From: Comamonas sp. KCTC 72670
Lineage (GTDB): Bacteria > Myxococcota > Myxococcia > Myxococcales > Myxococcaceae
Reading direction: 5' to 3'
DNA: 64,000 nucleotides
NCBI GenBank assembly: GCA_014656495.1
Contig: BNCN01000001.1
Span: forward strand, 496,001-560,000
In this document: piece by piece, positions 15,031 through 23,975 of the stretch
Layout of the letters: every line of letters begins with the position of its first letter
Numbering within the stretch: the first letter of the stretch is position 1
Made by a program: the position numbers and the translations under genes
Notes under the pieces: model-generated
The model's input: only the letters and a program-made list of their open reading frames with translations
Told to the model about the DNA's origin: nothing
The model's database searches: none

Positions 15031-16305
15031 GTGACGCCTTCTTCCGATACACAGCGTGCCATCCAAGCCGTCTGGAGAATCGAATCGGCCCGGCTCATCG
15101 CGGGGCTCGTTCGGATGGTGCGCGACGTGGGCCGCGCGGAGGAGTTCGCACAGGACGCGCTCGTCGCCGCGCTGGAGAAGTGGCCGGCGACGGGCGTCCC
15201 GGACAACCCGGGCGCGTGGCTCATGGCCACCGCCAAGCGCCGCGCCATCGATGAGCTTCGTCGGCACAAGCTCCTCGAACGCAAGCACGAGGAGCTCGGC
15301 CATGCGCTGGAGTCCTTGCAAGGCACGGCCGCGCCGGACCTCGACGCCGCGCTCGATGATGACGTCGGCGACGACCTGCTGCGCCTGATGTTCATCGCCT
15401 GTCACCCGCTGCTGTCGACCGAGGCGCGGGTGGCGCTCACGCTTCGGCTGCTCGGCGGCCTGACCACGGAGGAGATCGCGCGCGCCTTCCTCGTCCCCGG
15501 CCCCACGGTGGCCCAGCGCATCGTCCGCGCCAAGCGGACGCTCGAGGAGGCACGCGTCCCCTTCGAAGTGCCCGAGGGCGAAGCGCTGGCCGCGCGACTG
15601 TCGTCCGTGCTGGAGGTCATCTACCTCATCTTCAACGAGGGCTATTCGGCGACGGCCGGCGACGACTGGATGCGCCCCGCCCTCTGCGAGGAGGCCCTGC
15701 GCCTGGGCCGAATCCTCACGGGGCTCGCGCCGCGGGAGCCGGAGGTCCACGGCCTCATCGCGCTGATGGAGATTCAGTCGTCGCGGTCGCGCGCACGCGT
15801 GGGCCCGAAGGGCGAGCCCGTGCTGCTCCTGGAGCAGAACCGCGCCCTCTGGGACCACCTGCTCATCCGCCGGGGGCTCGCCGCGCTCGAACGCGCCGAG
15901 GCCCTGGGGGGCGCCCAGGGGCCCTACGCGCTCCAGGCCGCCATCGCCGCCTGCCACGCCCGCGCGCGAACGCCCGAGGCCACGGACTGGAGGCGCATCG
16001 CCTCGCTCTACGACACGCTGGCCGAGGTCATCCCCTCCCCCGTCGTGGAGCTGAACCGCGCCGTCTCCCACGGCATGGCCTTTGGCCCCGCGGCGGGCCT
16101 CGCCCTCGTCGAGGACCTGGCCGAGGAACCCTCGCTCCGGAGCTACCACCTGCTGCCGAGCGTTCGCGGCGACCTGCTGGGCAAGCTCGGCCGCCTCGAC
16201 GAGGCCCGGGCGGAGTTCGAGCGCGCCGCCGCCCTCACCCAAAACACCCGCGAGCGCGCCCTCCTCCTGGAGCGGGCCGCCGCCTGCGGGGAGGGCGCCG
16301 GCTGA
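15031..16305 (+). CDS. ECF RNA polymerase sigma factor with C-terminal TPR-like domain (ECF42 type)
   Basis: A 424-residue protein. Sigma region 2 is at ~10-85 (RIESARLIAGLVRMVRDVGRAEEFAQDALVAAL ... NPGAWLMATAKRRAIDELRR) and sigma region 4 at ~115-170 (ALTLRLLGGLTTEEIARAFLVPGPTVAQRIVRAKRTL). A ~240-residue helical extension follows, containing 'EVIYLIFNEGYSATAGDDWMR' and TPR-like repeats; this is the ECF42/DUF6596 architecture. In most genomes such genes sit beside a DGPF/YCII protein; none is visible here. GTG 15031 is taken as start because region 2 begins at once; ATG-less extension to 15013 is possible. It is divergent from the reverse transcriptase, sharing a ~290-bp intergenic region that mostly holds the candidate retron RNA. 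Confidence 0.88.
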   Translation: MTPSSDTQRAIQAVWRIESARLIAGLVRMVRDVGRAEEFAQDALVAALEKWPATGVPDNPGAWLMATAKRRAIDELRRHKLLERKHEELGHALESLQGTAAPDLDAALDDDVGDDLLRLMFIACHPLLSTEARVALTLRLLGGLTTEEIARAFLVPGPTVAQRIVRAKRTLEEARVPFEVPEGEALAARLSSVLEVIYLIFNEGYSATAGDDWMRPALCEEALRLGRILTGLAPREPEVHGLIALMEIQSSRSRARVGPKGEPVLLLEQNRALWDHLLIRRGLAALERAEALGGAQGPYALQAAIAACHARARTPEATDWRRIASLYDTLAEVIPSPVVELNRAVSHGMAFGPAAGLALVEDLAEEPSLRSYHLLPSVRGDLLGKLGRLDEARAEFERAAALTQNTRERALLLERAAACGEGAG

Positions 16306-16360
16306 CAGCGGGACGTCCCCGGAGTGGACCACCCCCGCCCGGCTGTTGTAAGCGCAAGGT

Positions 16361-16765
<405 letters not shown>

Positions 16766-16850
16766 TCTCGCATGCCCCAGCCCCGCACCGGGGCCCGCTG
16801 CGGTTCTCCACGATGGATGGGTGGAGATTCGCGGCCGTAGCGTCGCCGGC

Positions 16851-17345
16851 ATGCAAATGCAAACCGATTGGCGTTGGCGCAGTGGAGTCCTGGCCGCGGT
16901 CGTCGTCCTCGCGGCCTGCAACGTGGGCGGCGCTGAAGAGGAGGCGCTCCCCGTGGGACAAAGCGAGGCGGAGCTCACCTGCACGGTGAGCCAGCAGTGC
17001 GACAGTGGCGCGACCATCACCTGCAGCTCCGCCAGCGGCGTCTGTGCCTCGGGCGCGGACGGGAATGGCTGGGTGGAGTGCAACGGGAGCCGCAGCTACT
17101 GCGGGGCGCCGTGTACGTGCGAGAGCCAGCGACGGACCGCCTCTGGCGCCGCCTCATCCTTCAACTGTCCCGCAGCCTGGGGCCGCGCGACCGACGCCGC
17201 GCTCGCGGCCGCCAGCGCCCGCTGTCCCAAGGGCCTCTGCAACGTCGAGACAGCGCAGACCGACTGCATCCGGAACGACGACAACTCGATGACGGCCGTC
17301 GTCACGGCGACCTTCTCCTGCATGGGCCCGCCGACCTGCCAGTAG
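16851..17345 (+). CDS. Cys-rich lipoprotein, hypothetical
   Basis: A 164-residue lipoprotein. The start MQMQTDWRWRSGVLAAVVVLAAC gives a classic signal peptide with lipobox LAAC. The mature part has about 13 further Cys, spaced as in CTVSQQC, ITCSSASGVC, ECNGSRSYCGAPCTC and, near the end, FNCPAA ... RCPKGLCNVET ... DCIRND ... FSCMGPPTC, suggesting a disulphide-stabilised secreted domain. ATG 16851 or 16857 could start it; the frame reaches back into rnpB but that part is not coding. No family recognised. It converges on the lipoprotein gene at 17383. Confidence 0.72.
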   Translation: MQMQTDWRWRSGVLAAVVVLAACNVGGAEEEALPVGQSEAELTCTVSQQCDSGATITCSSASGVCASGADGNGWVECNGSRSYCGAPCTCESQRRTASGAASSFNCPAAWGRATDAALAAASARCPKGLCNVETAQTDCIRNDDNSMTAVVTATFSCMGPPTCQ

Positions 17346-17382
17346 CCGGCGCCCTCCCCCCGGGTGCCCGTTCCGGCGCCGC

Positions 17383-17940
17383 TCACTGCGCCACGGGCAC
17401 CTGCCCCAGCAGCAGCCGGCCCTTGCCGTCGTTGCGCACGGCGTTCGCATTGACGATACGCAGCCGCGAGTCCGTGCGCGGCTCCCACAGGCCCAGCCAG
17501 ATGTTCATCGTGCGCGCGGGCGTCCCTGGCGGCACGTAGATGACGAACTCGTCCTTCACCGTCTCGCCCGGCTTCCACTGCGAGGTGGGCAGCATGCCGC
17601 CCGCGGGCTTGTGGTCCACGTTGATGCGCTCGGCGCGGCCGTCCGCGTCCTCCACGTGGACGAAGACGAGGTAGTCATCCTCCATGGGCTGGAGCACCTT
17701 GAAGTAGAGCGCCACCTTGGCCTGCTCCCCGGGCGTCAGCCGGCCCGGCTGCACGGTGGCGCCCACCAGCTCCACCTTGCCCCCCAGATTGGCCCCGTTC
17801 TTCACCGACAGGGGCGGGACCTGGGTGACGGTGACCGCGCGGCGCTCCTGCTCACTGGCGCCGCCGGGCGCCTCGACGATGCAGGCGCTGCCAAGCAGGA
17901 GGAGCGACGGAAGCAGGACAGAGGGAGGCGGAAGACGCAT
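17383..17940 (-). CDS. Lipoprotein, hypothetical (beta-sandwich domain)
   Basis: A 185-residue lipoprotein: MRLPPPSVLLPSLLLLGSAC is the signal with lipobox LGSAC, and Ile-Val-Glu follow. The mature region 'GKVELVGATVQPGRLTPGEQAKVALYFKVLQPMEDDYLVFVHV' is a beta-sandwich of the kind found as an accessory domain in membrane glycosyltransferases and other myxobacterial lipoproteins; 'HKPAGGMLPTSQWKPGETVKDEF' and 'TMNIWLGLWEP' complete it. No catalytic motif is visible. It is divergent from ftsY with a 69-bp gap. Confidence 0.75.
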   Translation of the reverse strand: MRLPPPSVLLPSLLLLGSACIVEAPGGASEQERRAVTVTQVPPLSVKNGANLGGKVELVGATVQPGRLTPGEQAKVALYFKVLQPMEDDYLVFVHVEDADGRAERINVDHKPAGGMLPTSQWKPGETVKDEFVIYVPPGTPARTMNIWLGLWEPRTDSRLRIVNANAVRNDGKGRLLLGQVPVAQ

Positions 17941-18009
17941 GGCGACCGGGTTCTACCCGGCCACGGGCGCTGCATCCACCGGCGCGTTGGTGTATGCGAG
18001 GCCGCGCAC

Positions 18010-19572
18010 ATGAAGACGCCCAACGCCCTCGACGCCCTGACCGCGCAGGTGCCGCCCGCCCCCTCTCCCACCCCCACACCGGGCGGGAATACCACGCAGC
18101 CGGGCACCGGCACCCCGCCCCCGGAGGGCTCCCCCGCAGGGGATGTCGTCGGCATTGGCGCCGCCGCCCTCTTCGTCCTGCTGATGGTCCTGGCCGCCCG
18201 GAAGCTGTTCTTCCGCAAGCGCCCCGAGGAGAAGCAGCCCACCGTCCCCACCCCGGCGGAGAAGCCCGCCCTGCCCGCCGAGCAGCCGCGGATCCGGGTG
18301 GAGCTGCCCCCCTCCGAGGCCGAGGCGGCCCGCCTGCGCGAGGCCGACGAGGCCCACGGCCGCGCCGAGGCCCTGGCCCGCCAGCGCGCCGAGGCCGCCC
18401 AGGCCGCCCGCACCACCACGGACGCCGCCGAGCGCGCCCGGCTGGAGGCGGAGGCCCGCGCCCTCAAGGAGCGCGAGGAGGAGGAGAAGCGCGCCGAGTA
18501 TCGCGCCAAGAAGGCCGCCGACGACGAGGCCCGGGAGCGCCGCAAGCGTGAGCAGGCCGAGGCGGAGCGCCTGGCCCAGGAGGAGCGCGCCCGCGAGGCC
18601 GCCGCCGTCGAGGAGGCCCGCCGCGCCGAGCAGGCCGCCGCCCGCGCCAAGGTGGAGGCCGAGGCCGGCCGCACCCTGGCCCAGGGCCTGGACAAGACGA
18701 AGAACCAGGGCTTCATGGCCCGGCTCAACGGCCTCTTCGGCCAGCAGCGCCAGGTGGACGAGTCCGTGCTGGCGGAGCTGGAGGAGATCCTCTTCACCGC
18801 CGACATCGGCGTGCGCACCGCCAACCACCTGGTGGAGGTGGCCCGCGAGAAGCTCAAGCGCAACGAGCTGAAGGACCCCGAGCGCATCAAGGGCCTCATC
18901 CGCGACGAGGTCGCCCGCATCTGCGACATCCCCGTGCCGCGCTCGCTGGAAGGCGGCGGCCCCCCGCACGTCGTCATGGTGGTGGGCGTCAACGGCGCCG
19001 GGAAGACGACCACCATCGGCAAGCTGGCCGCGAAGCTCACCGGCGAGGGCAAGAAGGTGGTGCTCGCCGCGGGTGACACCTTCCGCGCCGCCGCCACCGA
19101 GCAGCTCGACGTCTGGGCCGCGCGCGCCAACGCCCAGCTGGTGAAGGGCGTGGAGGGCGGAGACCCCAGCGCCGTCGTCTTCGAGGCCGCCAAGAAGGCC
19201 AAGGAGGAAGGCGCGGACGTCCTCATCGCCGACACCGCCGGCCGGCTCCACACCAAGGCCCCGCTCATGGAGGAGCTGAAGAAGGTCAAGCGCGTCATGG
19301 ACAAGGCGCTGCCCGGCGCCCCCCACGAGGTGCTGCTGGTGCTGGACGCCACCAACGGCCAGAACGCGATTCAGCAGGCCAAGCAGTTCCACGAGGCCGT
19401 GGGCGTCAGCGCCATCGCCCTGACGAAGCTGGACGGCACCGCCAAGGGCGGCGTCGTCATCGGCATCTGCGACGAGCTCAAGCTCCCCGTCGTCTGGGTG
19501 GGCGTGGGCGAGAAGGTGGCCGACCTGCGCCGCTTCGAGCCCCGGGAGTTCGTCAAGGCCCTCTTCGACTGA
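18010..19572 (+). CDS. ftsY: Signal recognition particle receptor FtsY, membrane-anchored form
   Basis: A 520-residue SRP receptor. Residues ~46-68 (VVGIGAAALFVLLMVLAARKLFF) form a membrane helix, followed by a long acidic/Ala-Glu-Arg-rich coiled region (~90-230). The NG domain has all GTPase motifs: GVNGAGKTTTIGKLA (~326), DTFRAAATEQL, DTAGRLHT (~407), TKLDGTAKGG (~471) and the C-terminal VGVGEKVADLRRFEPREFVKALFD. It docks ribosome-SRP complexes at the inner membrane for co-translational insertion. The start is ATG 18010 with GCGAGG 8 bases upstream; the frame extends upstream antisense to the lipoprotein and that part is not coding. The N-terminal helix differs from the peripheral E. coli protein. 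Confidence 0.96.
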   Translation: MKTPNALDALTAQVPPAPSPTPTPGGNTTQPGTGTPPPEGSPAGDVVGIGAAALFVLLMVLAARKLFFRKRPEEKQPTVPTPAEKPALPAEQPRIRVELPPSEAEAARLREADEAHGRAEALARQRAEAAQAARTTTDAAERARLEAEARALKEREEEEKRAEYRAKKAADDEARERRKREQAEAERLAQEERAREAAAVEEARRAEQAAARAKVEAEAGRTLAQGLDKTKNQGFMARLNGLFGQQRQVDESVLAELEEILFTADIGVRTANHLVEVAREKLKRNELKDPERIKGLIRDEVARICDIPVPRSLEGGGPPHVVMVVGVNGAGKTTTIGKLAAKLTGEGKKVVLAAGDTFRAAATEQLDVWAARANAQLVKGVEGGDPSAVVFEAAKKAKEEGADVLIADTAGRLHTKAPLMEELKKVKRVMDKALPGAPHEVLLVLDATNGQNAIQQAKQFHEAVGVSAIALTKLDGTAKGGVVIGICDELKLPVVWVGVGEKVADLRRFEPREFVKALFD

Positions 19573-19581
19573 GGCGGGGGC

Positions 19582-21483
19582 TCACTGCCCCAGCAGCCCG
19601 GGGATGAGCTGCTCCAGCAGTTGCTTCGACTGGGCATCCATCTCCTGGAAGGCCTCCAGGCCCGGCAGCCCCTGGAGCGCGTCCACGTCCACGCCCTGGA
19701 GGGCCTCCAGCCCCGGGAGGCCCTCGAAGCCCCCCAGCAGTGACTCCAGTTGGGGCTTGCCCAAATCCTCGTCGCCCTTCGCATCGCGCCACCACCGGTT
19801 GCGCAGGCGCTCCAGGGCGCTCGCGTTGGCGGGGCTCGCCTTCGCCAGCTCCTTCGTGAAGCACTCCTTGCACGCCCACTTGAAGCGGTGCGTATCCACG
19901 TAGGCACGCAGGGCCTTGAGGAAGGCCGCGTCGCCCACGAGCTTCCGCGACGCGTGGTGCAGCAGGGGCGCCTTGCCGTAGACGAGCGCGCCGTACTCGA
20001 ACTCGTCCGCGAAGTGGCCCGTGGGCCGGTCCGCCCGGCCGTCCTTGCCACCCGACATCCGGTACAGGTGGTACTGCCCCACCAGCGTCTCCTTTCGCGC
20101 CGCCTCCGCCGCCTTCTTGCCGTGCTTCCACTCCAGGTAGAGCAGCGCGGCGTACTGGGCCAGCGACTCGTCCACCACCGGCTCCAGGATGGGGTCCGAG
20201 CCCACCAGCCCCGCGAAGTACTGGTGCGCCACCTCGTGCGCCACCGTGAACTCCAGCGTGCGCTCCATGGCCCCGTTCATCTGCGCCAGCGCCCCGCCGC
20301 CCCGCCCGCCACCGAGGCTTCCGCCCCCCTGCCCGAGCATGCCCAGCAGCGCCTCCAGGTCCTCCGCGCCCGGCATGCCGCGAAGCATCTCCGACGCGCC
20401 CGCCGCGCCCCGGTACAGCGACGTGGCGATGGTGACGAGGCCCGGGAACTCCATGCCCCCCGCGCCACCGGACAGCGGCGCCTGCACCACCCGGAAGTGC
20501 GTGTAGGGCAGCGGGCCCAAGCGGCGCTCGAACTCCGTCAGCATGGACGTGGCGTGCTTCAACACCCGCTCCCCCGCGGCCTGGTCCGCCTCCGCGTAGT
20601 GGCTCTCCACCATGACGCCATTCACGGTGGCGGTGGAGCTCGCGTAGCCCTTCGACACCAGGATGGGGAAGTCGCGCACCGCGGCGGCCGCGAAGGCGAA
20701 GCGCACCCGGCCATCGCGCTCCGGCACCTCGCCAATGGACACGCCCGTGGCGTGCACCGCCCAGCCCCTGGGCACGGTGATGGTGGCCAGCACGTGGGCC
20801 GGCTCGTAGAGCCCCAGGTCGCCAATGCCCTGCGGGCCGTCCCAGGGCCGCCCCGCCTCGTCCATGGGTGGCACCTGCGGCACCACGCCCACCAGGCTGA
20901 TGAAGTCCTCCGAGGCTGAGAAGGCGCCGTGGTCCCCACCCGAGGGGCGCCCTCCCCCCTTCCCCGCCAGCATGCCCAGCATGCCGCCAGACGCGCCGGA
21001 CGTGGCCGAGGCGGCGCGAGGCACCAGCCCCTCCACCGCGACGTCCAACACCGCCGCGGCGCCGGGCGGCACGGGCTCGGCCTCCAGCGACAGGTGGTAC
21101 AGCGTGGGCTCCGGCCGCTCCAGCCGGACGGGCTGGCCACCCAGCTTCGCGTCGGACAACGTCAACCGGCGCTGCTGCGCGTTGGGCGTCAGCCGCAGGT
21201 ACAGCCCGGTGATGGGCTGCTTCCGGGCCAGCACCTCCACCTGCACCCGGCCCTTCACCGTGCGCGCGTCGGGGTCCACCTCCAACTGCACGCGGTAGCG
21301 TGGCAGTTCCTCCAGGGGCCCCAGCGCCTTCTCGGCGCGCTCACGCTCGGAGGGCTTCAGGTGTTGGAGACAGAGCTGCACCTCGGGTGAAATCCCGGGC
21401 TCGGGCGCGGCGGGCGCACGGCCCCAGGCCGGGCTCCCGGAGAACGCACACCACAGCAGGCACCCGTAGAGGAAGGTCCGCAT
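19582..21483 (-). CDS. M1-family (gluzincin) metallopeptidase, secreted
   Basis: A 633-residue protein with a signal peptide (MRTFLYGCLLWCAFSGSPAWG). An N-terminal beta domain (~60-150) precedes the catalytic domain: GGMEFPG (equivalent of the GAMEN exopeptidase loop), zinc motif HEVAHQYF (416-423) and the third ligand Glu in VVDESLAQYAALLYLEW, 18-20 residues later. A Gly-rich insert (~370-395) separates the two. The C-terminal ~60 residues carry a leucine-rich pseudo-repeat (GFEGLPGLEALQGVDVDALQGLPGLEAF), unusual for the family. Expected to be a periplasmic or outer-membrane aminopeptidase. It converges on ftsY with a 9-bp gap and is divergent from the lipoprotein gene at 21537. Confidence 0.88.
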   Translation of the reverse strand: MRTFLYGCLLWCAFSGSPAWGRAPAAPEPGISPEVQLCLQHLKPSERERAEKALGPLEELPRYRVQLEVDPDARTVKGRVQVEVLARKQPITGLYLRLTPNAQQRRLTLSDAKLGGQPVRLERPEPTLYHLSLEAEPVPPGAAAVLDVAVEGLVPRAASATSGASGGMLGMLAGKGGGRPSGGDHGAFSASEDFISLVGVVPQVPPMDEAGRPWDGPQGIGDLGLYEPAHVLATITVPRGWAVHATGVSIGEVPERDGRVRFAFAAAAVRDFPILVSKGYASSTATVNGVMVESHYAEADQAAGERVLKHATSMLTEFERRLGPLPYTHFRVVQAPLSGGAGGMEFPGLVTIATSLYRGAAGASEMLRGMPGAEDLEALLGMLGQGGGSLGGGRGGGALAQMNGAMERTLEFTVAHEVAHQYFAGLVGSDPILEPVVDESLAQYAALLYLEWKHGKKAAEAARKETLVGQYHLYRMSGGKDGRADRPTGHFADEFEYGALVYGKAPLLHHASRKLVGDAAFLKALRAYVDTHRFKWACKECFTKELAKASPANASALERLRNRWWRDAKGDEDLGKPQLESLLGGFEGLPGLEALQGVDVDALQGLPGLEAFQEMDAQSKQLLEQLIPGLLGQ

Positions 21484-21536
21484 GGGGCCATGCTAATTGA
21501 CCCTGGCCACCCCTGCTCATCTACCCTGGACTTCTC

Positions 21537-22136
21537 ATGTACTCTCGAACGCTCGTCCTGGCCGCTTCCCTGGGGCTGATGGCTTGTGCGCGGCAGGTGC
21601 CCGCCTCGGCCACGCCCGCCGCCTCCACCTCATCCGCGCCTCGCGCCGTTCGGCTCCTGCTGGACACTCCCGCGAAGGAGACCCACACCCTCACGAAGCT
21701 GCGCGAGGACGTGGAGGTCGACGCCACCGAGGGCGAGCGCATCCCCCGCGTCGTCGCCACCGGCCAGACGCCGGTGCTGCACCGGGGCAACCACCGGGCC
21801 CGCCTCTACGGCGATGCCCAGGGCACGCTCGGCTTCGCCGTGGACAACTTCCTCCTGCTGGAGGTGGTGGACGCGGGTGGCAAGGTGATTCGGAGCGCCA
21901 CCGTGGGCTTCACCGAAGCGGTCCACATGGGCAACGACCAGGTGGACAGCATCGGGCGGCGCGCCTTCAACTTCGAGGCGGGCGAGGTGGACATCACCCA
22001 CCTTCTGCCGGAGTCGGAGCCCTTCCAGCTCCGAGTCACCGCCCTGGACACCTGGGGCGTGGGCCGGGTGAGCGACGTCTACCTGGTGCTCGCTCCGGAT
22101 GACCGCGCCGTCGAGGACGACCTGCGCGGCCAGTAA
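21537..22136 (+). CDS. Lipoprotein, hypothetical
   Basis: A 199-residue lipoprotein beginning MYSRTLVLAASLGLMAC, with the lipobox LMAC. The mature part is predicted mostly beta: 'RIPRVVATGQTPVLHRGNHRARLYG', 'LGFAVDNFLLLEVVDAGGKVIRSATVGF', 'SEPFQLRVTALDTWGVGRVSDVYLVLAP'. No known motif. It shares a 53-bp divergent promoter region with the M1 peptidase gene and ends at a pair of hairpins before the PEGA gene. Confidence 0.75.
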   Translation: MYSRTLVLAASLGLMACARQVPASATPAASTSSAPRAVRLLLDTPAKETHTLTKLREDVEVDATEGERIPRVVATGQTPVLHRGNHRARLYGDAQGTLGFAVDNFLLLEVVDAGGKVIRSATVGFTEAVHMGNDQVDSIGRRAFNFEAGEVDITHLLPESEPFQLRVTALDTWGVGRVSDVYLVLAPDDRAVEDDLRGQ

Positions 22137-22148
22137 CCGAGTCGCTGT

Positions 22149-22226
22149 CTCCGGCGCCGCGAGCGAGGCACCGGAGGCGAGGCCCTGGGCGCTCCGTCCC
22201 CAGCGTGGGAGCGGAGGGCCAGGGGC
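22149..22226. terminator. Hairpins between convergent genes
   Basis: Two stems lie between the converging stops: CTCCGG (22149-22154) with CCGGAG (22171-22176), and a nested one, GCCCTGG (22182-22188) with CCAGGGGC (22219-22226) enclosing CGCTCC (22190-22195) with GGAGCG (22208-22213). No clear T tract follows on either strand, so this is a probable, not certain, terminator. Confidence 0.45.
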
Positions 22227-22231
22227 CTGAA

Positions 22232-23281
22232 TCAGAAGCGGATGGCGCCAGCGGGCGCGGGCGCCTGGAGTCCCGCGCCGCCGCGCACCGAGCGCGCCCC
22301 GCCGATGACGCCGTCGCAGGGGCCTCCGCACACGTCCGTGGAGCTCAGCGGGCTGGCGCCGCTCCCCTGCGTCGCCATCACCGCGCCCACCGTGCCCGCG
22401 GCCACCACCGCGCCGATGCCGGCCCAGACGTACCACCGGCCGTACCAGGGCTTCGAGCCCGACACCTCGGGCTCCTCGGTGTCGTCCGCGAACGACAGGC
22501 CCGGCGAGGGCTCGTCGTAGCTGCGAACCTTGGAGGACGGCTCCAGCACGGGGCTCTTCGGCGCGTCCGCGCTGGCGATGGAGTTGTCCATGGCGGGCCG
22601 CAGGTTGCCCGTCACCTCGTAGCTCCGGCCCGCGAACACGGTGATGTTGTGCACGTCGGGCTTGAAGCCGGGCGCGCGGAACTCGATCTCGCGCGAGCCC
22701 GGCCGCAGCAGCACGTTCGCCTGCGGCACCGCGCCCACCTGCTGCCCGTCCACCATCACCACCGCGTCCGCCACGTCCGCCGTCAGCGTGGCGAAGCCCA
22801 TGGTGGCATCCAGCGACACCAGCACCTCCGCCTGCGTCCCCGGCTTCACGTCGATGCGGCGGGTGAAGTCCGCGTAGCCCGCGCGGCGCACGAGCAGCTG
22901 GTGCTCACCGGGCTTCACCTCGACCGGGACCACGGCCGAGGAGAGCACGCCGAACTCCTTGCCATCCACGAAGAGCTTCGCGCCGCGCACGTTGCCGGTG
23001 AGGCGCACGAGCACCTCCGTCTTCACGGGCGTGAGCGGCGCCAGCAGGTCGTCATCCAGGGGCGCGGGCTTCTTGCCCTTCGCGGCGCGCGCCGGCTTCT
23101 TGGGCGCCGGCTTCGCGGGCTTCTTCTTCACCACCTTCGCCTTGCCGGCCTTCGGCTTCGACTTCGAGGACTCCGACGGCGTGGTGAGCGGCGCCAGGAA
23201 GTCGTCATCCTGCGCGAGCACGGAGGACGGGGCCGCCAGGACAGTCACCAGGGCGAAGACGAGGATGCGGTGGAGGCTCAT
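22232..23281 (-). CDS. PEGA-domain protein
   Basis: A 349-residue protein with a signal peptide (MSLHRILVFALVTVLAAPSSVLAQ), a Lys/Pro/Ala-rich basic linker (residues ~40-75), then tandem PEGA-like surface domains: 'VLVRLTGNVRGAKLFVDGKEFG ... VPVEVKPGEHQLLVRRAGYADFTRRI' (~85-145) and 'FATLTADVADAVVMVDGQQVGAVPQ ... LLRPGSREIEFRAPGFKP' (~160-215). A C-terminal membrane helix (WYVWAGIGAVVAAGTVGAVMA) and a Gly-rich tail follow. PEGA domains are thought to bind carbohydrate or wall components at the cell surface. Gene is monocistronic and converges on the lipoprotein at 22136. Confidence 0.85.
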   Translation of the reverse strand: MSLHRILVFALVTVLAAPSSVLAQDDDFLAPLTTPSESSKSKPKAGKAKVVKKKPAKPAPKKPARAAKGKKPAPLDDDLLAPLTPVKTEVLVRLTGNVRGAKLFVDGKEFGVLSSAVVPVEVKPGEHQLLVRRAGYADFTRRIDVKPGTQAEVLVSLDATMGFATLTADVADAVVMVDGQQVGAVPQANVLLRPGSREIEFRAPGFKPDVHNITVFAGRSYEVTGNLRPAMDNSIASADAPKSPVLEPSSKVRSYDEPSPGLSFADDTEEPEVSGSKPWYGRWYVWAGIGAVVAAGTVGAVMATQGSGASPLSSTDVCGGPCDGVIGGARSVRGGAGLQAPAPAGAIRF

Positions 23282-23364
23282 GACGGACCGAAGGTTAGAG
23301 AGTCATCCCAAGGGAATCAAACAGAGTCCCGAGGCCTTGCGGATTGGGAGAATATCCGCGCCCC

Positions 23365-23907
23365 ATGCACCGCGTCCTGCCCCCACTGGCCCTCGGTCTC
23401 AGCGTCCTCACCCTCACCGCGTGCCCCGCCAAGGCGCCGCCCAGGACGGAGCCCGCACCACCCCCGGCGCCCGCCGTGAAGGTCCCCCCCGGCTGCGAGC
23501 GGAATCAGGCCGGCGAGTATCACCACGCCGAGAATCCGGCCTTCCGGTACTACGGAGAGGATGACGGCGGAACACTCTCACTCGCCGTGGTGCGCGCACA
23601 CGACTCCGAGGAGGTGGATGCGCCGGACTCGGGTTCGCCGTCCATCGTCCTGCAGCGCACGCCCGCGGGCTTCGTGGGTGAGACACGCGCCATCGGCTTC
23701 TCCGGCGCGGGCACGCCCTGCCCCGTCGTCTTCCCAACAGAGGTGGTGCGCTGCACCGACGCGGGCCTGACGCTGCGCTCGGCCACCAGCACCTCCATCG
23801 ACGAGGACTGCCGCACGGCCCCCAAGGGCGCCGCCAGCGCCCGGATGGAGCAGGTGCTGCTGCGCGGGGCGCCGGATGCCGGCGTCACGCCCGACGCGGG
23901 GACGTAG
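23365..23907 (+). CDS. Lipoprotein, hypothetical
   Basis: A 180-residue lipoprotein with signal MHRVLPPLALGLSVLTLTAC (lipobox LTAC). The mature protein has a Pro/Ala stretch and then a beta-rich region with four Cys (GCERN, TPCPVV, VVRCTDAG, DEDCRT) that could form two disulphides, plus 'PDAGVTPDAGT' at the end, a low-complexity tail seen in several myxobacterial lipoproteins. ATG 23365 is chosen over TTG 23344 because the signal peptide starts there. No family recognised. Divergent from the PEGA gene (83-bp gap). Confidence 0.75.
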   Translation: MHRVLPPLALGLSVLTLTACPAKAPPRTEPAPPPAPAVKVPPGCERNQAGEYHHAENPAFRYYGEDDGGTLSLAVVRAHDSEEVDAPDSGSPSIVLQRTPAGFVGETRAIGFSGAGTPCPVVFPTEVVRCTDAGLTLRSATSTSIDEDCRTAPKGAASARMEQVLLRGAPDAGVTPDAGT

Positions 23908-23916
23908 CAACGAAGA

Positions 23917-23950
23917 AGGGGTGAGGCGGCGCGATGCCGGCCCCACCCCT
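23917..23950. terminator. Hairpin between convergent genes
   Basis: AGGGGTG (23917-23923) pairs with CACCCCT (23944-23950), with an inner CGGC/GCCG stem. It sits between the stops of the lipoprotein (+) and the glycosyltransferase (-). No T tract, so moderate confidence. Confidence 0.45.
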
Positions 23951-23975
23951 CGCCTTCCCGGAGGAAGGAGGCCGC

